Origin: CAZJUR01 sp964549525
Lineage (GTDB): Bacteria; Patescibacteriota; Saccharimonadia; Saccharimonadales; Saccharimonadaceae
NCBI GenBank assembly: GCA_964549525.1
Contig: CAZJUR010000007.1
Coordinates: forward strand, 1 to 51,870
DNA: 51,870 nt
Reading direction: 5' to 3'
Under the pieces are notes generated by a model. That model did not search any database and was not told where the DNA came from. It saw only the letters and a program-made list of their open reading frames with translations. Below, piece after piece: positions 1 to 8,204 of this stretch. The translations under genes and the position numbers were made by a program. Within the stretch, counting starts at the first letter, position 1. Each line of letters opens with the position of its first letter.

Positions 1-322
<322 letters not shown>

Positions 323-677
323 TTTATGACCCAAGATTTTTGCATCGTATTTTATCTGCCGACTGGCCGAGCCAGTCGTCTGTAAAACACTTGAGGCGAG
401 CTACGGCGTTGAAAACTGTGTTGCTCGCCAGCAGTACTATATGTACAGCTGGCTGCGCTACTCGTTTTCGCCTTGCAGCTCATCCTCATGCAATAAATCT
501 TGGTTTCCATCGTAAGATGGACAGACTTGACTAGTAATTGGTGAAAAGAATTCACCTATGTTCAATCTTTTACAATTTGGTGAACATCGATGTCGAATTT
601 AGCGCTGCGACTCATGAAAAAAGAGCAGCTCACGTGATGAGAGAAAACGGAGTTTTGTCTCATAAGCGAAGCGTTAG
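323..677 (+). other. 23S-5S spacer, structured, no tRNA
   Basis: A 355-nt spacer separates 23S and 5S rRNA, with no tRNA fold and no credible protein gene. It holds several short hairpins: GACTGGC/GCCAGTC with a three-base loop at 361-377, GGCGAGC/GCTCGCC at 395-429, an overlapping GCCAGC..AGCTGGC hairpin at 427-452, CCATC..GATGG near 509-522 and GGTGAA..TTCACC near 540-556. These are probably rRNA processing structures. The two overlapping hairpins at 395-452 cannot both form. Confidence 0.6.
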
Positions 678-788
678 ATTCGGTGTCCATGGCGCTGGGG
701 AAACACCTGTTACCATTCCGAACACAGAAGTTAAGCCCAGTAGCGGCGATTATACTGCCACAAGCGGGAAACTAGCACGATGCCGAAT
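678..788 (+). rRNA. rrf: 5S ribosomal RNA
   Basis: The 5' ATTCGGT at 678-684 pairs with GCCGAAT at 782-788 to close helix I. The interior carries the conserved CCATTCCGAACACAGAAGTTAAG block at about 714-736, which is diagnostic of 5S rRNA. The length of about 111 nt is slightly short for the family. It is followed after 10 nt by a strong intrinsic terminator, so it ends the rRNA operon. Confidence 0.95.
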
Positions 789-798
789 TATATAGAAG

Positions 799-821
799 CC
801 CTCCTCAAAGGAGGGTTTTTA
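799..821 (+). terminator. Intrinsic terminator of the rRNA operon
   Basis: CCCTCC (799-804) and GGAGGG (810-815) form a six-base-pair stem with loop TCAAA, followed at once by TTTTT. It lies 10 nt after 5S rRNA. Confidence 0.93.
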
Positions 822-840
822 TTTTCTCTTACAAATTAAA

Positions 841-868
841 AACACCCTCTCGCAAAGGGTGTTTTTTT
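841..868 (+). terminator. Second, bidirectional terminator
   Basis: AACACCCT (841-848) pairs with AGGGTGTT (856-863) and is followed by a T run. An A run on the left side makes it usable in both directions. It backs up the 799-821 terminator and insulates the rRNA operon from the gene that follows. Confidence 0.85.
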
Positions 869-955
869 GATAACTTACTCAGTTCATATCTATAATATCG
901 CACGATATGCATAAATGCAACTCTATTTGTATCATAATATATATATTCGTAAATA

Positions 956-984
956 TTGACAATTAGCATAAGCTGTGATATATT
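956..984 (+). promoter_or_regulatory. Strong promoter for the KGG protein gene
   Basis: TTGACA at 956-961, a 17-nt spacer, then TATATT at 979-984. Transcription would start near 991 and give a leader of about 80 nt. The surrounding sequence is very AT-rich, which suits high expression of a small basic stress protein. Confidence 0.75.
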
Positions 985-1070
985 AATATATAACACATAT
1001 CATGTGTGAGATAAAGAGGGTCGAACAGAGAATATCTGTCGACTTTTTAATGTATCTAAAGGAGTTATAT

Positions 1071-1274
1071 ATGGCAGGAACCACACTTGGCGGTAAAAAA
1101 GCCGCAGAACAAAATAAAAAGCGACACGGTAGCGATTTTTATGCTCGAATTGGTCGTAAAGGCGGTCAAAACGGTCACACTGGCGGTTTTGCAGCTAATC
1201 GTGAACTTGCTCGCAAGGCAGGTGCAAAAGGCGGTCGTATTTCGCGTCGTCGAAAATCAGCTTCAGTAGCTTAA
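1071..1274 (+). CDS. KGG-repeat small basic protein
   Basis: A 67-aa, strongly basic protein with three glycine-rich KGG-type motifs: LGGKKAAEQNK near residues 5-15, IGRKGGQNGHTGG near 24-36, and AGAKGGRISRRRK near 47-60. These match the stress-induced KGG repeat family (as in Con-10 and GsiB), small hydrophilic proteins linked to desiccation or general stress; the biochemical role is not settled. The start at 1071 is preferred over an upstream in-frame ATG at 1002 because AAAGGAG at 1058-1064 sits just before it. It has its own strong promoter. The basic tail also allows nucleic-acid binding. The last bases overlap the end of the convergent gene by 4 bp. Confidence 0.85.
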   Translation: MAGTTLGGKKAAEQNKKRHGSDFYARIGRKGGQNGHTGGFAANRELARKAGAKGGRISRRRKSASVA

Positions 1275-1753
1275 GCGGCAGCTGTAGCGTTACTGCGAGC
1301 ACTGTTACGACGACGATTATGTGCCGCAACTTCCCACTGACACCGACAGTTTAGACACTGGTAGGTGTCAGTTTTTATTTGAATGCCGGGAACGTTGCAT
1401 GAATCACATAGACTTCGACGGTGGAGCCAATCACGATACGTGTCCAGTGCGTCCTCTTTTTCGTCATCGGTGATAGTAATACCAAATTTTGGCGCTAGGG
1501 TGTGTTGAGCATAGTGCCACGCACTTGACTCCATCTGTAGCCGATCTATGTCAGTTTCATACTGGGTATGGCCAAGTAAGGCGTGGGCAAGCTCATGAAG
1601 CAATGAAGCGGCATTTTCCTCAGTCGAATTATAATAAATGGTTGCAGATCGAGCCGACCACCGAAATTCTTTACCAGGCACGAATCGAAAAGCTGGATAG
1701 GCTTCTCGAAGCGTTTTAAGCAAGTTGTTGCGTGGCATAGACGTGGCATCCAT
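1271..1753 (-). CDS. Putative HELAH zinc metalloprotease with C-terminal zinc ribbon
   Basis: A 160-aa protein with HELAHALLGH near residues 53-62, the HExxH signature of zincins, and acidic residues downstream that could give the third ligand. The C-terminal part has CDSC near 116-119 and CLNC near 133-136, which would form a four-cysteine zinc ribbon. This arrangement resembles ImmA/IrrE-like peptidase domains and also SprT-like proteins, and I cannot choose between them. No signal peptide is seen, so it should act in the cytosol. It starts inside the end of the ROK kinase gene (38-bp overlap), so the two are probably translated from one mRNA. Substrate unknown. Confidence 0.65.
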   Translation of the reverse strand: MDATSMPRNNLLKTLREAYPAFRFVPGKEFRWSARSATIYYNSTEENAASLLHELAHALLGHTQYETDIDRLQMESSAWHYAQHTLAPKFGITITDDEKEDALDTYRDWLHRRSLCDSCNVPGIQIKTDTYQCLNCRCQWEVAAHNRRRNSARSNATAAA

Positions 1754-2528
1754 ATAAAACTGCTTCTTCAGGGTGTTTTGCTGCTACAATTGTCGGACAA
1801 TCTATAAATGTCGAGAGATTTTCGGCAACTATTGTCTGTAATGGCTGGTGAAATTTCTGAAAATGTGTACCAATACTCCCGCCAATGATGATAATAGTTG
1901 GTTGTAAAACAGGGATTAACGCATATAGTCCGCGAGCAATTTTATCGGCGATTTCTTCCCACGTTTGGCGATCATGAATATCACGAGCATATTTTCCGTA
2001 CGTTTCATAAATAGCCCTACCACTTGCAAAATATTCCCATACTTGGAGTAATCCATCGTATTCTAGCAGCATATGACCACCTTCGCTGGTTCGTAATTCT
2101 GGATCAATATATCCGTGAGTAATAACTCCTGTGCCTATACCAGTACTGATAGTCACATAGAGGGCTTTATATGGTAAGGGGGTACGACTATGCGTTTCTC
2201 CCAGTCCAGCAAGGTTCGCATCATTTTCAAGAAAAACTGGTCCTTTATACGACAGTTTTTTGCGCAGTAATTCGATAATAGGAACGTTTTGCCAGCCGAG
2301 ATTAGGGCACTGCAAAATGATTTGATCTTTTATGGAGCCGGGTATGGCAATGGAAAGGGCAGTTATTTTTTTAATATCATAGTTTGTGGTAATAAGCTCA
2401 GCTAATATCTCGAGGTATTGCTGAGGATTTTTAGGGGTTTCAAAGCGATGTTTTTTATGTAAGCGGCGATTGTCAGAAAAGGCTGCCACGAGCGTCTTTG
2501 TCCCTCCGGTATCAACTGCCACAATCAT
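1716..2528 (-). CDS. ROK-family sugar kinase-like protein
   Basis: A 270-aa protein of the ROK family (glucokinase, fructokinase or N-acetylsugar kinases, or sugar-binding regulators). The N-terminal DTGGTKT (6-12) is the ATP phosphate-1 motif, LENDANLAGLGE near 99-110 holds the catalytic Asp and sugar-binding Asn, and STGIGTG near 125-131 is the phosphate-2 motif. EGGHM near 147-151 keeps the sugar-contacting Glu and His. The CxCGxxGCxE zinc motif that normally follows is absent, so the structural zinc has been lost. No helix-turn-helix is present, so an enzyme is more likely than a repressor. The -10 TATACT ends 7 nt before the ATG, so the mRNA looks leaderless. Substrate not assignable. 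Confidence 0.85.
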   Translation of the reverse strand: MIVAVDTGGTKTLVAAFSDNRRLHKKHRFETPKNPQQYLEILAELITTNYDIKKITALSIAIPGSIKDQIILQCPNLGWQNVPIIELLRKKLSYKGPVFLENDANLAGLGETHSRTPLPYKALYVTISTGIGTGVITHGYIDPELRTSEGGHMLLEYDGLLQVWEYFASGRAIYETYGKYARDIHDRQTWEEIADKIARGLYALIPVLQPTIIIIGGSIGTHFQKFHQPLQTIVAENLSTFIDCPTIVAAKHPEEAVLYGCHVYATQQLA

Positions 2529-2590
2529 ATATCTTAGTATAGCATTTATTATCTAAAGCCCTGTCCGAATTGACAAAACAAGCATAAGTA

Positions 2591-2619
2591 TTGCATTATT
2601 TCTTTAAATGTTCTATAAT
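2591..2619 (+). promoter_or_regulatory. Promoter for the TolA-like membrane protein
   Basis: TTGCAT at 2591-2596, a 17-nt spacer and TATAAT at 2614-2619. Transcription would start near 2626, and the downstream gene has an AAGGA site at 2628-2632. Confidence 0.6.
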
Positions 2620-2644
2620 AAGAAGATAAGGAAAAATAATATAT

Positions 2645-3154
2645 ATGGCACAGTATAAACCCTATGAAACGCGCCCGACTTCTCTCATAAGTTTTATTAT
2701 TATTGGGATTGTACTTGCGGGATTACTGCTAGCCGGTGTCTTTTTCGGCAAAAAATATATTTTGTCAGCCCAACAACCAAGTGATGGAAAGGCTGTGGCA
2801 GAAAAAGTACAAAAAAGCCAAGATGAAATCAATAAACGATTAGCAGAACAGAAACGACGAGATGCACAGAAAAAGGCCGCAGCTGAACAAGCTGAAAAAG
2901 AACGTGAAGCCCGAATTGCCGCTCAAAAAGCAGCCGAAGAAAAGCGAATCGCTGATGAAAAAGCGGCGCAAGCACAAGCTGCACAGCAATCTCAGCCACC
3001 CGTTCAAACACAACCGCCTGCTACTACACCTTCTCATGTTGCTTCTACGGGTCCAGAGGATACACTCCTGACTCTTGTGGGAATCATTGCGTTAAGCTAC
3101 GCAGGTTATGGCTATTTTCGTTCACAACGTGATATACAAAAAAAGAACAGTTAG
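2645..3154 (+). CDS. TolA-like membrane protein with alanine/lysine/glutamate coiled coil
   Basis: A 169-aa protein of unknown function. Residues 14-34 form a hydrophobic segment. Residues 50-117 are a highly charged A/K/E/R-rich stretch predicted to be a single long helix or coiled coil. Residues 118-135 are proline, glutamine and threonine rich. Residues 139-157 form a second hydrophobic segment, and the tail is basic. The layout of a membrane anchor, long helix and second membrane segment recalls TolA or coiled-coil stalk proteins, but low complexity makes homology claims unsafe. It is alone on its transcript, between the divergent ROK kinase and the S1 gene. A cell-surface or wall-spanning tether is one possibility. 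Confidence 0.6.
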   Translation: MAQYKPYETRPTSLISFIIIGIVLAGLLLAGVFFGKKYILSAQQPSDGKAVAEKVQKSQDEINKRLAEQKRRDAQKKAAAEQAEKEREARIAAQKAAEEKRIADEKAAQAQAAQQSQPPVQTQPPATTPSHVASTGPEDTLLTLVGIIALSYAGYGYFRSQRDIQKKNS

Positions 3155-3164
3155 TTCCGTATCT

Positions 3165-3193
3165 TTGACTTCTCCTTAGAAACAGCGTACAAT
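3165..3193 (+). promoter_or_regulatory. Promoter of the S1-domain protein gene, with long leader
   Basis: TTGACT at 3165-3170, a 17-nt spacer and TACAAT at 3188-3193. The start near 3200 leaves a leader of about 116 nt containing a hairpin based on TAGTC/GACTA around 3215-3239. Confidence 0.65.
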
Positions 3194-3316
3194 AAAGAGT
3201 GATTTTTATAGTGTAGTCAGAACCAAAGGGCTGCGACTATAGGAAAATATTATTTAAGAAGGGAGTTATAGGGCAAGAACTGGCTGTTGATACAGTCTCT
3301 TGCTGAAAAAAGACCT

Positions 3317-4390
3317 ATGGCAAAAGCCACAACAATAACAATGGATGATTTATTGGCGAATGAGCATGTAGCTGCTTTGTCGCCCGGTGATACAGTAGAA
3401 GGTACTGTTTTATCATTAAAAAAACATGAGGCATTGATTGATCTCGGTGCGCAAGGCGTGGGCATGGTGCCCCGACGAGAAATTGGATTTAATAGAAATC
3501 TTTCGGAAGGCGATAGCGTGACGGCAAGTGTGGTAGATCCAGAGCTTGAAAATGGCTACTCGCTTCTTAGTCTTCGTAAAGCCGCTAAAGATAAAGGCTG
3601 GGATGACGTTATTGCCGCTAAAGAAGCAGCAACAATATTAGAACTGAAACCATATGATGCAAATCGCGGCGGATTACTCATCGAGTTTGAAGGTGTACGT
3701 GGATTTCTACCAGTATCACAATTATCGGCAGAGCATTATCCTCGCGTAGGTAGTAGCGACAAAGATGAAATCTTACAGCGTCTCAATGCGCTTACGCAGC
3801 AAACCATGAAACTATGCATCTTGGATGCTGATCGAAAAGCAAATAAACTTATTTTTAGTGAAAAAGAAGCAATCAAAGATGGTCTAGCTGCTCGATTTGA
3901 AAAACTGACAATCGGCGACACCATTGACGGTGTAGTAACTGGTGTAGTAGATTTCGGTGTATTTGTGAATGTCGAAGGTATTGAAGGACTTATACACATC
4001 TCTGAAATTAGTTGGGAGCGCGTCAGTAACCCTAGTGATTATGTAAAGATTGGACAAACGGTTCAAGCGAAAATTATTGCTATAGACAAAGATCGCCTCA
4101 GTCTGAGTATGAAACAACTTAGTGAAGATCCGTGGCTCAGTGAAGTTGAGAAATTTAAAAAAGGTGACAAAGTAGAAGGAACCGTAACGCGTATTACGCC
4201 ATTCGGTGCTTTTATCCAGATCTCGCCAGCTGTAGAAGCGTTAATTCATGTCAGTGAATTAGGCAAAGAAGACGCTGATCCTGAAAAAGTCTTTACGCTC
4301 AACGAACGAAAAGAATTTGTGGTGCTTGAAGTGGACAAAGAGAATCGTAAGATTGCTCTAGGGCTCAAATCGGCTACAAAGAAAAAATAA
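3317..4390 (+). CDS. rpsA: Ribosomal protein S1-like protein with four S1 RNA-binding repeats
   Basis: A 357-aa protein made of four S1 (OB-fold) RNA-binding repeats at about 22-88, 103-182, 198-266 and 283-352. The third has the typical GVVDFGVFVNVEGIEGLIHI sequence and the fourth TPFGAFI...LIHVSEL. E. coli S1 has six repeats, and four-repeat forms are usual in Gram-positive and CPR bacteria. It should bind mRNA on the ribosome or act as a general RNA-binding protein. The ATG at 3317 has no clear Shine-Dalgarno site; a TTG at 3287 in frame is possible but is 22 nt from the AAGGGAG at 3259-3265. infB follows 34 bp downstream, so the two translation genes may share a transcript. Confidence 0.88.
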   Translation: MAKATTITMDDLLANEHVAALSPGDTVEGTVLSLKKHEALIDLGAQGVGMVPRREIGFNRNLSEGDSVTASVVDPELENGYSLLSLRKAAKDKGWDDVIAAKEAATILELKPYDANRGGLLIEFEGVRGFLPVSQLSAEHYPRVGSSDKDEILQRLNALTQQTMKLCILDADRKANKLIFSEKEAIKDGLAARFEKLTIGDTIDGVVTGVVDFGVFVNVEGIEGLIHISEISWERVSNPSDYVKIGQTVQAKIIAIDKDRLSLSMKQLSEDPWLSEVEKFKKGDKVEGTVTRITPFGAFIQISPAVEALIHVSELGKEDADPEKVFTLNERKEFVVLEVDKENRKIALGLKSATKKK

Positions 4391-4424
4391 ATTCCATTAG
4401 TATGCAAGAAAGGAGGCACTCGTT

Positions 4425-6191
4425 ATGGCAGACAAAGTTATTACACTCACTGACACTATTACTGTGGGCGAGCTTGCCGATCAGCTTGCTATCCCAGTTG
4501 CGCGTCTAGTCGGCGAACTCTTTAAAAACGGCATTATGGCTACCGTCAATCAACGGATTGACTTTGAAACTGCTCAAATTATTGTCGAAGAACTTGATCT
4601 TGACGTTACGCTGGAGAAAAAAGCCCAAGATGTTGTCCAGCGAGAGGAGCGGACTCTCAGTAAAACCGCGCAGTCGCGTCCGCCGATTGTGGCTGTGATG
4701 GGGCATGTTGATCATGGAAAAACAAGTCTCCTTGATGCAGTGTTAGATACTACTGTGGCCAGCCGCGAAGCAGGCGGGATCACTCAGCATATTAGCGCTT
4801 ATCAAACCGAACGGAATGGCCGCAAAATCACGCTTCTCGATACACCAGGTCATGAAGCTTTTTCAGCTCTCCGACAACACGGCGCTGCTTTGACAGATGT
4901 AGTTATCATTGTGGTGGCAGCGGATGATGGCGTCAAACCACAAACTGTAGAAGCAATTAAATTTGCTCAAGCAGCCCACGCTCAAGTTGTCGTTGCGATT
5001 AATAAAATCGATAAAGAAGCTGCAGACGTTAATCTCGTTAAAACTCAGCTCGCGTCTGAGCACGGCTTAAACCCTGAAGAATGGGGTGGCGACACGGTGA
5101 TGGTGGAGGTGAGTGCAAAACAGGGTACTAATATCGATAAACTTCTTGATATGGTGCTGCTGGTAGCCGATATCGAAGATCTTAAAGCTGATATTGATAC
5201 ACCGGCTGAAGGGTTGGTAATCGAGTCACATATGGAACAGGGAAAAGGTGCGGTGGTGCGCCTTCTTGTAGAGCATGGCGTGCTGAATGTAGGACAGTTT
5301 TTGATTGCGGGTTCAACGTATGGAAAAATTCGGACATTACAAGATTACGCCGGTGCTCCTTTAAAAGATGCTGGCCCAGCAACGCCAAGTATTGTGACGG
5401 GCTTTAAGCAGCTGCCCCAATTTGGTGATCATTTTGAGGTGGTAGCATCCGAAAAAGAAGCTCGTCTCAAGGCTTCGCAATATAAACAAGACGCCAGCAA
5501 ACAACTATCAAGTGCTACTGTCACGGGTACAGACCTCCTAAATATGATGAATAAACAGCGCGAAGTACAGTATCTCAATGTGATTATTAAAGCCGATGCA
5601 CAAGGTTCGCTCACTTCAATTAACGATAGTCTCAAGCTACTTGAAAATGACGAATTAGCTGTGCAAGTAGTTAGTTCAGGAATTGGCGATATTTCAGAAA
5701 ACGATGTTCATCAAGCCGTGTCTAGTCAGGCAGTTATCTATGGTTTTAGTGTCCAGCTACCTATAGCCGTAAAACGGGTGGCAATGCGTGATAATGTCTC
5801 AGTAAAGCTGTATAAAGTCATTTATGAACTGCTCGATGACGTGCGCGATCAATTAGAAGCAATGCTTGAGCCTGAAGTGATCGAAACTGAAGTAGGATCA
5901 CTCGAGGTGCAAGGCGTATTTAAGACAGGTAAAAATGATAGTATCTGCGGCGGCAAAGTCCTCAAAGGGAAAATTATTCCTCAGTCATATGCACGAATTC
6001 ATCGAGGTAAGGAGTTATTGATGGAAGTAGAAATCGAAAATGTCCAACGCCAGCAACAAGAAGTAAAAGAAGTTTTTGAAGGTGAGATGTGTGGTCTGCG
6101 ACTTAAAACTCCTGGAAAAATTCCTCTAGAGGAAAAAGATGTCCTCACGGTCTTCACGAGAGAATTAAAAAAACGTACCCTCGCTTCTTAG
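4425..6191 (+). CDS. infB: Translation initiation factor IF-2
   Basis: The GTPase that places initiator tRNA on the 30S subunit and promotes subunit joining. This protein has 588 aa against about 890 in E. coli, because only a short IF2_N-like domain (residues 1-60) precedes the GTPase. G1 GHVDHGKT is at 93-100, G3 DTPGH at 139-143 and G4 NKID at 193-196, with SAK following as G5. Domains II, III and the fMet-tRNA-binding C-terminal domain follow to the end. AAGGAGG at 4410-4416 supports the start. Such minimal IF-2 forms are common in reduced genomes. The neighbouring fmt and def genes, on the other strand, act in the same initiation step. Confidence 0.97.
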   Translation: MADKVITLTDTITVGELADQLAIPVARLVGELFKNGIMATVNQRIDFETAQIIVEELDLDVTLEKKAQDVVQREERTLSKTAQSRPPIVAVMGHVDHGKTSLLDAVLDTTVASREAGGITQHISAYQTERNGRKITLLDTPGHEAFSALRQHGAALTDVVIIVVAADDGVKPQTVEAIKFAQAAHAQVVVAINKIDKEAADVNLVKTQLASEHGLNPEEWGGDTVMVEVSAKQGTNIDKLLDMVLLVADIEDLKADIDTPAEGLVIESHMEQGKGAVVRLLVEHGVLNVGQFLIAGSTYGKIRTLQDYAGAPLKDAGPATPSIVTGFKQLPQFGDHFEVVASEKEARLKASQYKQDASKQLSSATVTGTDLLNMMNKQREVQYLNVIIKADAQGSLTSINDSLKLLENDELAVQVVSSGIGDISENDVHQAVSSQAVIYGFSVQLPIAVKRVAMRDNVSVKLYKVIYELLDDVRDQLEAMLEPEVIETEVGSLEVQGVFKTGKNDSICGGKVLKGKIIPQSYARIHRGKELLMEVEIENVQRQQQEVKEVFEGEMCGLRLKTPGKIPLEEKDVLTVFTRELKKRTLAS

Positions 6192-6241
6192 TTTGCGTGG
6201 TATAGTAGACATATAACATAATCAGTAAAGGAACGCATTTC

Positions 6242-6775
6242 ATGTTTCAACTCGACGATCAATTCTTGCAAACAGTTGGTCTTGGGAATTTACCGGACGA
6301 TCAAAAGCAAGCTTTTTTGCAACATACCTATGAAACACTGGAGGAAAGAGTCGGCATGCGGCTAGCTAGCAGTCTGAGCGAAGCGCAACTTGAGGAATTT
6401 GAGGCATTTGCTTCGCAAAATGAAGAGAAAACCTATGCCTGGCTTGATACGAATGTGCCTGATTATAAGAATCAAGAAGATTATAAGCAACTTTCAGCAA
6501 GTGCGCCTGAAGGAGTCACACCACTTATGATTGCAGCTGAATATGCGTCGGTGCGTTGGCTAGAAATCAATAGTCCAAATTATCGCCAAGTAGTAGCCGA
6601 AGAATTGACCAAACTACGAGATGAAATTATTGCAAGTAAAGATCAAATAGGTCAAGCTTCGGGTAACTCAACCGAATCTAACGAAGGCTCTTCTTCAGAC
6701 CAATCTGATGATGCTCCATCGCCAACACCGCAAGAAGAGCAGCAAAACACTCCGCCACCACCACCTCAGGCGTAA
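6242..6775 (+). CDS. DUF5663-like helical protein with proline-rich tail
   Basis: A 177-aa acidic protein. The first 75 residues, with QTVGLGNLPDDQKQAFLQHT and a following helical region, resemble the DUF5663 family found in Patescibacteria; I recall this from family features and have not searched. The middle (90-140) is predicted helical, and the tail from about 142 is Ser/Gln/Asp rich, ending in PPPPPPQA, so the C-terminus is likely disordered. No signal peptide or membrane segment. TATAGT at about 6200-6205 and AAAGGA at about 6228-6233 give it its own promoter and ribosome site. The 3' end overlaps the convergent fmt by 10 bp. Function unknown. Confidence 0.6.
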   Translation: MFQLDDQFLQTVGLGNLPDDQKQAFLQHTYETLEERVGMRLASSLSEAQLEEFEAFASQNEEKTYAWLDTNVPDYKNQEDYKQLSASAPEGVTPLMIAAEYASVRWLEINSPNYRQVVAEELTKLRDEIIASKDQIGQASGNSTESNEGSSSDQSDDAPSPTPQEEQQNTPPPPPQA

Positions 6776-7653
6776 CCGCGTAAAAACGCTTCACCAGACA
6801 TTGTTTTTCCATGTGGTGTCATAAGTTCTTCAATAACAAGGTAACCCCCGTCGTTTGCTGGAATAGATAGTTTACGAGGCGCTAGATGAGAAGAGGCGTG
6901 TGCTTTTAAAATAATACAGTTTTGCTCATGTATAGTTAGACGACTACGAGGAAAGCCTAAAAATGCACGTACATGCCGCTCCATATATTCAGCTGACATT
7001 GTAGCAGGATTGAGTTCGCTGTCTTTTTTAGACAATAATTTGCAGTACGTAGCGGCTGTATCATCTTGTTTTTGTAGCTTACATTCGCCTGAAATGATGC
7101 GCGGCAAGATCTCCACGAGTATTTCTGCGCCCATTTTTCCCAACGTTTCATATAGTTCAGGCTTAGTCTCGGTACCAGAAAGTGACAAGGATGTTTGATA
7201 AAAAATTGGCCCTGCGTCCATATCTGTTGCGATCTTCATAATACTTACACCAGTTTGACTATCACCGTGCAAAATTGCTGATTCAATAGGGGATGGCCCT
7301 CTATATTTGGGGAGAAGTGATGGGTGAACATTGATGATGCCCTGAGGAAATAAATCAATAATATGACGGGGAATAATTTTTCCATAGCTCACCAAAACTC
7401 CTATGGGATCCTCTAGTTTTTGAACGAAAGGAATAATTTCATCGATGTGGTGTGGCTGTAAACAATCAATCCGATATTCTTCTGCTAACTGTTTTACCTC
7501 TGGAGAATATTTTTTCAGATTTCTTCCGCGTGCACTGTCGGGTTTCGTGATGATTAAATCAACAGTAATTTCGGCATCATGCAATGCCCGAAGATTACAT
7601 GCACTAAATGCCTCAGTCCCAAAGAAGACGATTGGTTGCGATATCTTTTTCAT
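6766..7653 (-). CDS. fmt: Methionyl-tRNA formyltransferase
   Basis: Transfers a formyl group from 10-formyl-THF to initiator Met-tRNA. The 295-aa length is slightly short of the usual 310-315. The N-terminal FFGTEAFS is the formyltransferase fold start. INVHPSLLPKYRGPSPIESA near 106-125 and DMDAGPIF near 144-151 carry the catalytic Asn, His and Asp. The more usual RGAAPI is RGPSPI here. The C-terminal domain (about 200-295) contacts tRNA. The start lies 41 bp inside the end of def, so both come from one mRNA. The pair shows that this organism formylates its initiator tRNA. Confidence 0.95.
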   Translation of the reverse strand: MKKISQPIVFFGTEAFSACNLRALHDAEITVDLIITKPDSARGRNLKKYSPEVKQLAEEYRIDCLQPHHIDEIIPFVQKLEDPIGVLVSYGKIIPRHIIDLFPQGIINVHPSLLPKYRGPSPIESAILHGDSQTGVSIMKIATDMDAGPIFYQTSLSLSGTETKPELYETLGKMGAEILVEILPRIISGECKLQKQDDTAATYCKLLSKKDSELNPATMSAEYMERHVRAFLGFPRSRLTIHEQNCIILKAHASSHLAPRKLSIPANDGGYLVIEELMTPHGKTMSGEAFLRGYA

Positions 7654-8185
7654 AGTCTAACTTCTGAAGCTCTCCTTTGTCATCAAGAGTGTAAAATGAA
7701 TCTGGTTGGGTTTTAATATGATCTATAAAAACTATCCCATTAATATGGTCTATTTCATGCTGTAAAACGCGTGCTAAAAAGCCTTCGGCTTTAAGGCGTA
7801 TTTCATTACCGTCTGTATCAAGCGCCTTCACTTTCACTTTTTCATAGCGTGGTACTTTTCCGTATATATCTTTTACACTCAGACAACCTTCAAAATCCTC
7901 AATGAGCTTGCCTTCATATTTTATAATCTTCGGATTAATCAGTGCCGTAAACTTCTTTGAGGCTTTATCTTCCATATCACTACGAATAACTACTACTCGT
8001 TTCAACCGGTCAATTTGTACAGCAGCCAGTGCGGCTCCAATCTCGTGTGGGCGTGATTTTTCCCAGTCAAGGGTAGCCTCTTGCATTTCTTTAATGAGTG
8101 TCAACGTAGCTTCATCGCAGGTTGCTTTAGTCGATTTTTTGCGTAGATGAGGGTGAGGAAGGGTAATAATATCTTCTTTTTTCAT
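7613..8185 (-). CDS. def: Peptide deformylase
   Basis: A 190-aa metalloenzyme that removes the formyl group from nascent proteins. Motif 1 is GAALAAVQ near 51-58 (usual form GxGxAAxQ), motif 2 is EGCLSV near 98-103 with the metal Cys, and motif 3 is QHEIDHINGIVF near 141-152 with the two metal His and catalytic Glu. On the minus strand the -10 TATACT ends 8 nt before the ATG, with no Shine-Dalgarno sequence, so it appears leaderless. This promoter lies in the 19-bp gap after priA. fmt overlaps its end by 41 bp. Confidence 0.95.
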   Translation of the reverse strand: MKKEDIITLPHPHLRKKSTKATCDEATLTLIKEMQEATLDWEKSRPHEIGAALAAVQIDRLKRVVVIRSDMEDKASKKFTALINPKIIKYEGKLIEDFEGCLSVKDIYGKVPRYEKVKVKALDTDGNEIRLKAEGFLARVLQHEIDHINGIVFIDHIKTQPDSFYTLDDKGELQKLDYEKDIATNRLLWD

Positions 8186-8204
8186 GTATGTCTAGTATAT
8201 CAAA

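Noticed and set aside
538..795. An 85-aa open frame over the 23S-5S spacer and 5S rRNA
   Set aside because: It crosses the whole of 5S rRNA, has no ribosome-binding site, and its sequence is explained by the RNA gene.
1087..1269. A 60-aa frame inside the KGG gene in another frame
   Set aside because: The KGG protein in the first frame has clear family motifs and a ribosome site; this is its shadow.
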